DNA from: Candidatus Omnitrophota bacterium
GTDB taxonomy: Bacteria > Omnitrophota > Gorgyraeia > 2-01-FULL-45-10
Reading direction: 5' to 3'
Assembly (NCBI GenBank): GCA_022703295.1
Contig: JAKLDX010000071.1
Location: 1 to 6,254 of the forward strand
Length of the DNA: 6,254 bases
The position numbers and the translations under genes are program-made. Position 1 is the first letter of the stretch. The number at the start of each line of letters is the position of its first letter. The notes beneath the pieces were generated by a model, which was not told the DNA's origin, did not search any database, and worked only from the letters and a program-made list of their open reading frames with translations. Of the stretch, positions 4,947-6,254 are shown piece after piece.

Positions 4947-6164
4947 GACTTGGATTCCACCATCTATTACCCTGCTTTTAAACTTACCCGCGCCCAGCTT
5001 CGTCTCGACTATATCGTCTTTTTTTAACGACTTCGCGTCTTTTACTATAACACCGTCGGGAAGTCTTGTGGTTATGCTATACCCACGGGCAAGGATCGCC
5101 AGCGGACTCAGGGCCTCCAGTTTGTTTATAAGCAGTTTAAAATTTTCGCCTCTCATCTCAACAAGGTGGCCTATTCTGACGGCAAGGTCCTTACGAAAAT
5201 CGTCTATCTTTTGTTCGTATTGCACGATCAGGTTCAGCGGTTGCTTTAATATATAGCTTTCTTTAAGAGAATTTAATTTTTCGGCCAGCATCTCGAGCTT
5301 GCCCGCCAGGGCGTTTTTAAGGCGCGCCGTTGCCGTTTCTATGAGGTTGGTCAGCTCTTCTTTTCTCGGGATCACCAGTTCCGCCGCGGCCGACGGTGTA
5401 GGCGCCCGGAAATCGGCAACGAAGTCAGATATGGTGTAATCTATCTCGTGCCCGACGGCGCTTATTACCGGTATATCCGAATCGAATATCGCGCGCGCGA
5501 CCACTTCCTCGTTGAAAGGCCAAAGGTCCTCGAGGCTGCCTCCGCCGCGCGTCACTATCATAACATCTATATTCTGCAATTTATTGAACTGCCTTATCGC
5601 GGCGGCTATCTCATTCTTGGCGCTATCGCCCTGAACCTTTACGGGATTAATTATTATTTCAACGTTTGAAAACCTGCGCCTTGCGATATTCAATATATCC
5701 CGTATGGCCGCACCCGTGGGGCTTGTGACAATCCCGATCCTCGTCGGTAAAAACGGTATCTGAACTTTATGAGAATCCGAGAATAGCCCTTCTTTCTGAA
5801 GCTTTTCTTTTAATTGCTGGAACTGCAGCTGCAGGGCACCTATTCCTTTCGGCTCCACCTCTTTTACGATCAGCTGATAGTCACCGCGAGCTTCATACAC
5901 GCTGATAGAGCCGAAACAGATGACCTTCATCCCGTTCTGTATCTTGAATTTCAGTTTTTCGTTCGCACCTTTGAACATCGCGCACTTCATGACGGCACCC
6001 GCGTCGCGGATTGAAAAATACATGTGGCCGGAGGAGTGAAGGATGTAATTCGATATCTCTCCCTCTACCCACACACCGGGGAACGAATCTTCGAGTATCA
6101 CGCGTATATACTTAGTGAGCTCGCTTACCGAATATATGTGTTTCTCTTTCTGCTCGTTCTTCAC
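4938..6164 (-). CDS. xseA: Exodeoxyribonuclease VII large subunit
   Basis: This 408-residue protein is the catalytic subunit of exonuclease VII, which degrades single-stranded DNA from either end to oligonucleotides in repair and recombination. The N-terminal OB-fold is visible from SVSELTKYI (12-20) through VWVEGEISNY, SGHMYFSIRD and FGSISVYEARGDYQLIV (84-100). The nuclease domain carries IGIVTSPTGAAIRDIL (143-158), VTRGGGSLEDLWPFNEE (204-220) and GHEIDYTISDFVADFRAPTPSAAAE (238-262). A long helical segment follows, then the conserved C-terminal ALSPLAILARGYSIT (351-365). The length is a little below E. coli XseA, within the family range. The start is GTG at 6164-6162, with GGAG (6176-6173) eight bases upstream; no earlier in-frame start is visible. 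An out-of-frame ATG sits at 6169-6167. The last codons (Ser-Asp-stop) lie within an intergenic repeat copy. Confidence 0.95.
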   Translation of the reverse strand: MKNEQKEKHIYSVSELTKYIRVILEDSFPGVWVEGEISNYILHSSGHMYFSIRDAGAVMKCAMFKGANEKLKFKIQNGMKVICFGSISVYEARGDYQLIVKEVEPKGIGALQLQFQQLKEKLQKEGLFSDSHKVQIPFLPTRIGIVTSPTGAAIRDILNIARRRFSNVEIIINPVKVQGDSAKNEIAAAIRQFNKLQNIDVMIVTRGGGSLEDLWPFNEEVVARAIFDSDIPVISAVGHEIDYTISDFVADFRAPTPSAAAELVIPRKEELTNLIETATARLKNALAGKLEMLAEKLNSLKESYILKQPLNLIVQYEQKIDDFRKDLAVRIGHLVEMRGENFKLLINKLEALSPLAILARGYSITTRLPDGVIVKDAKSLKKDDIVETKLGAGKFKSRVIDGGIQVSD

Positions 6165-6172
6165 ACCATTTT

Positions 6173-6176
6173 CTCC
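6173..6176 (-). promoter_or_regulatory. Shine-Dalgarno site of xseA
   Basis: GGAG on the minus strand lies eight bases before the GTG start at 6164 and supports that start. It is only three bases from an out-of-frame ATG at 6169 that opens a two-codon frame. Confidence 0.7.
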
Positions 6177-6178
6177 GT

Positions 6179-6254
6179 AAAATTTTTCGCTTGCACCGAA
6201 ATGTGATGTGGCGATGTGGTTTGTGAGGGCCTTAAAAGTTCGAGGCAGCGTACG
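6179..6254. repeat. second copy of the dispersed repeat, cut by the window edge
   Basis: This stretch aligns by eye with 1645-1717: AAAATTTT at the left, then GAAATGTGATGTGGCGA (6198-6214) against GGAATGTGATGGGGCGA (1663-1679), and finally 16 identical bases TTCGAGGCAGCGTACG (6239-6254 and 1702-1717). The two have the same orientation and differ by scattered substitutions and small indels, as old members of one family would. The second half should lie beyond the window. It begins 15 bases upstream of the xseA start codon; no other gene is seen here. Confidence 0.8.

Overview
All recognisable genes in this window lie on the minus strand, so transcription runs right to left. They fall into two conserved anaerobe-type blocks. 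The first (right) is xseA, xseB, ispA, dxs: both subunits of exonuclease VII followed by a short-chain polyprenyl diphosphate synthase and 1-deoxy-D-xylulose-5-phosphate synthase. This order is well known from many bacteria, for example the Bacillus folD-xseA-xseB-ispA-dxs neighbourhood. The second (left) is a ferredoxin subunit, an alpha subunit and the start of a beta subunit of a CoA-dependent 2-oxoacid:ferredoxin oxidoreductase (Kor/Vor family). The left window edge cuts the beta gene.

The organism is a bacterium that uses the MEP isoprenoid route and ferredoxin-linked oxoacid metabolism, so it is probably strictly anaerobic. Base composition is moderate. No marker gene fixes the phylum. 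The gene content and the style of the intergenic repeats recall uncultured candidate phyla such as Omnitrophota, but that is a low-confidence impression. The odd total length and a right edge that stops inside a dispersed repeat would fit a short metagenomic contig.

Layout from right to left: 6254-6179 partial dispersed repeat; 6164-4938 xseA; 4937-4795 spacer packed with inverted copies of a GCGATT-type motif; 4794-4504 xseB; 4507-3695 ispA (TTG start overlapping the xseB stop); 3691-1820 dxs; 1819-1620 spacer filled by a complete, strongly palindromic repeat element; 1619-1416 ferredoxin subunit; 1411-362 alpha subunit; 361-327 heptanucleotide tandem repeat; 318-1 beta subunit, incomplete.

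The genes themselves are ordinary and highly recognisable. The most interesting content is between them. One element family occurs twice, in the same orientation, just upstream of the first gene of each block. A register-perfect CTTAnnn heptamer array separates alpha and beta. A cluster of inverted repeats separates the two exonuclease VII subunits and supplies the last codons of xseA. I found no clear evidence of a new multi-gene system; the repeat family is the best candidate for something undescribed.
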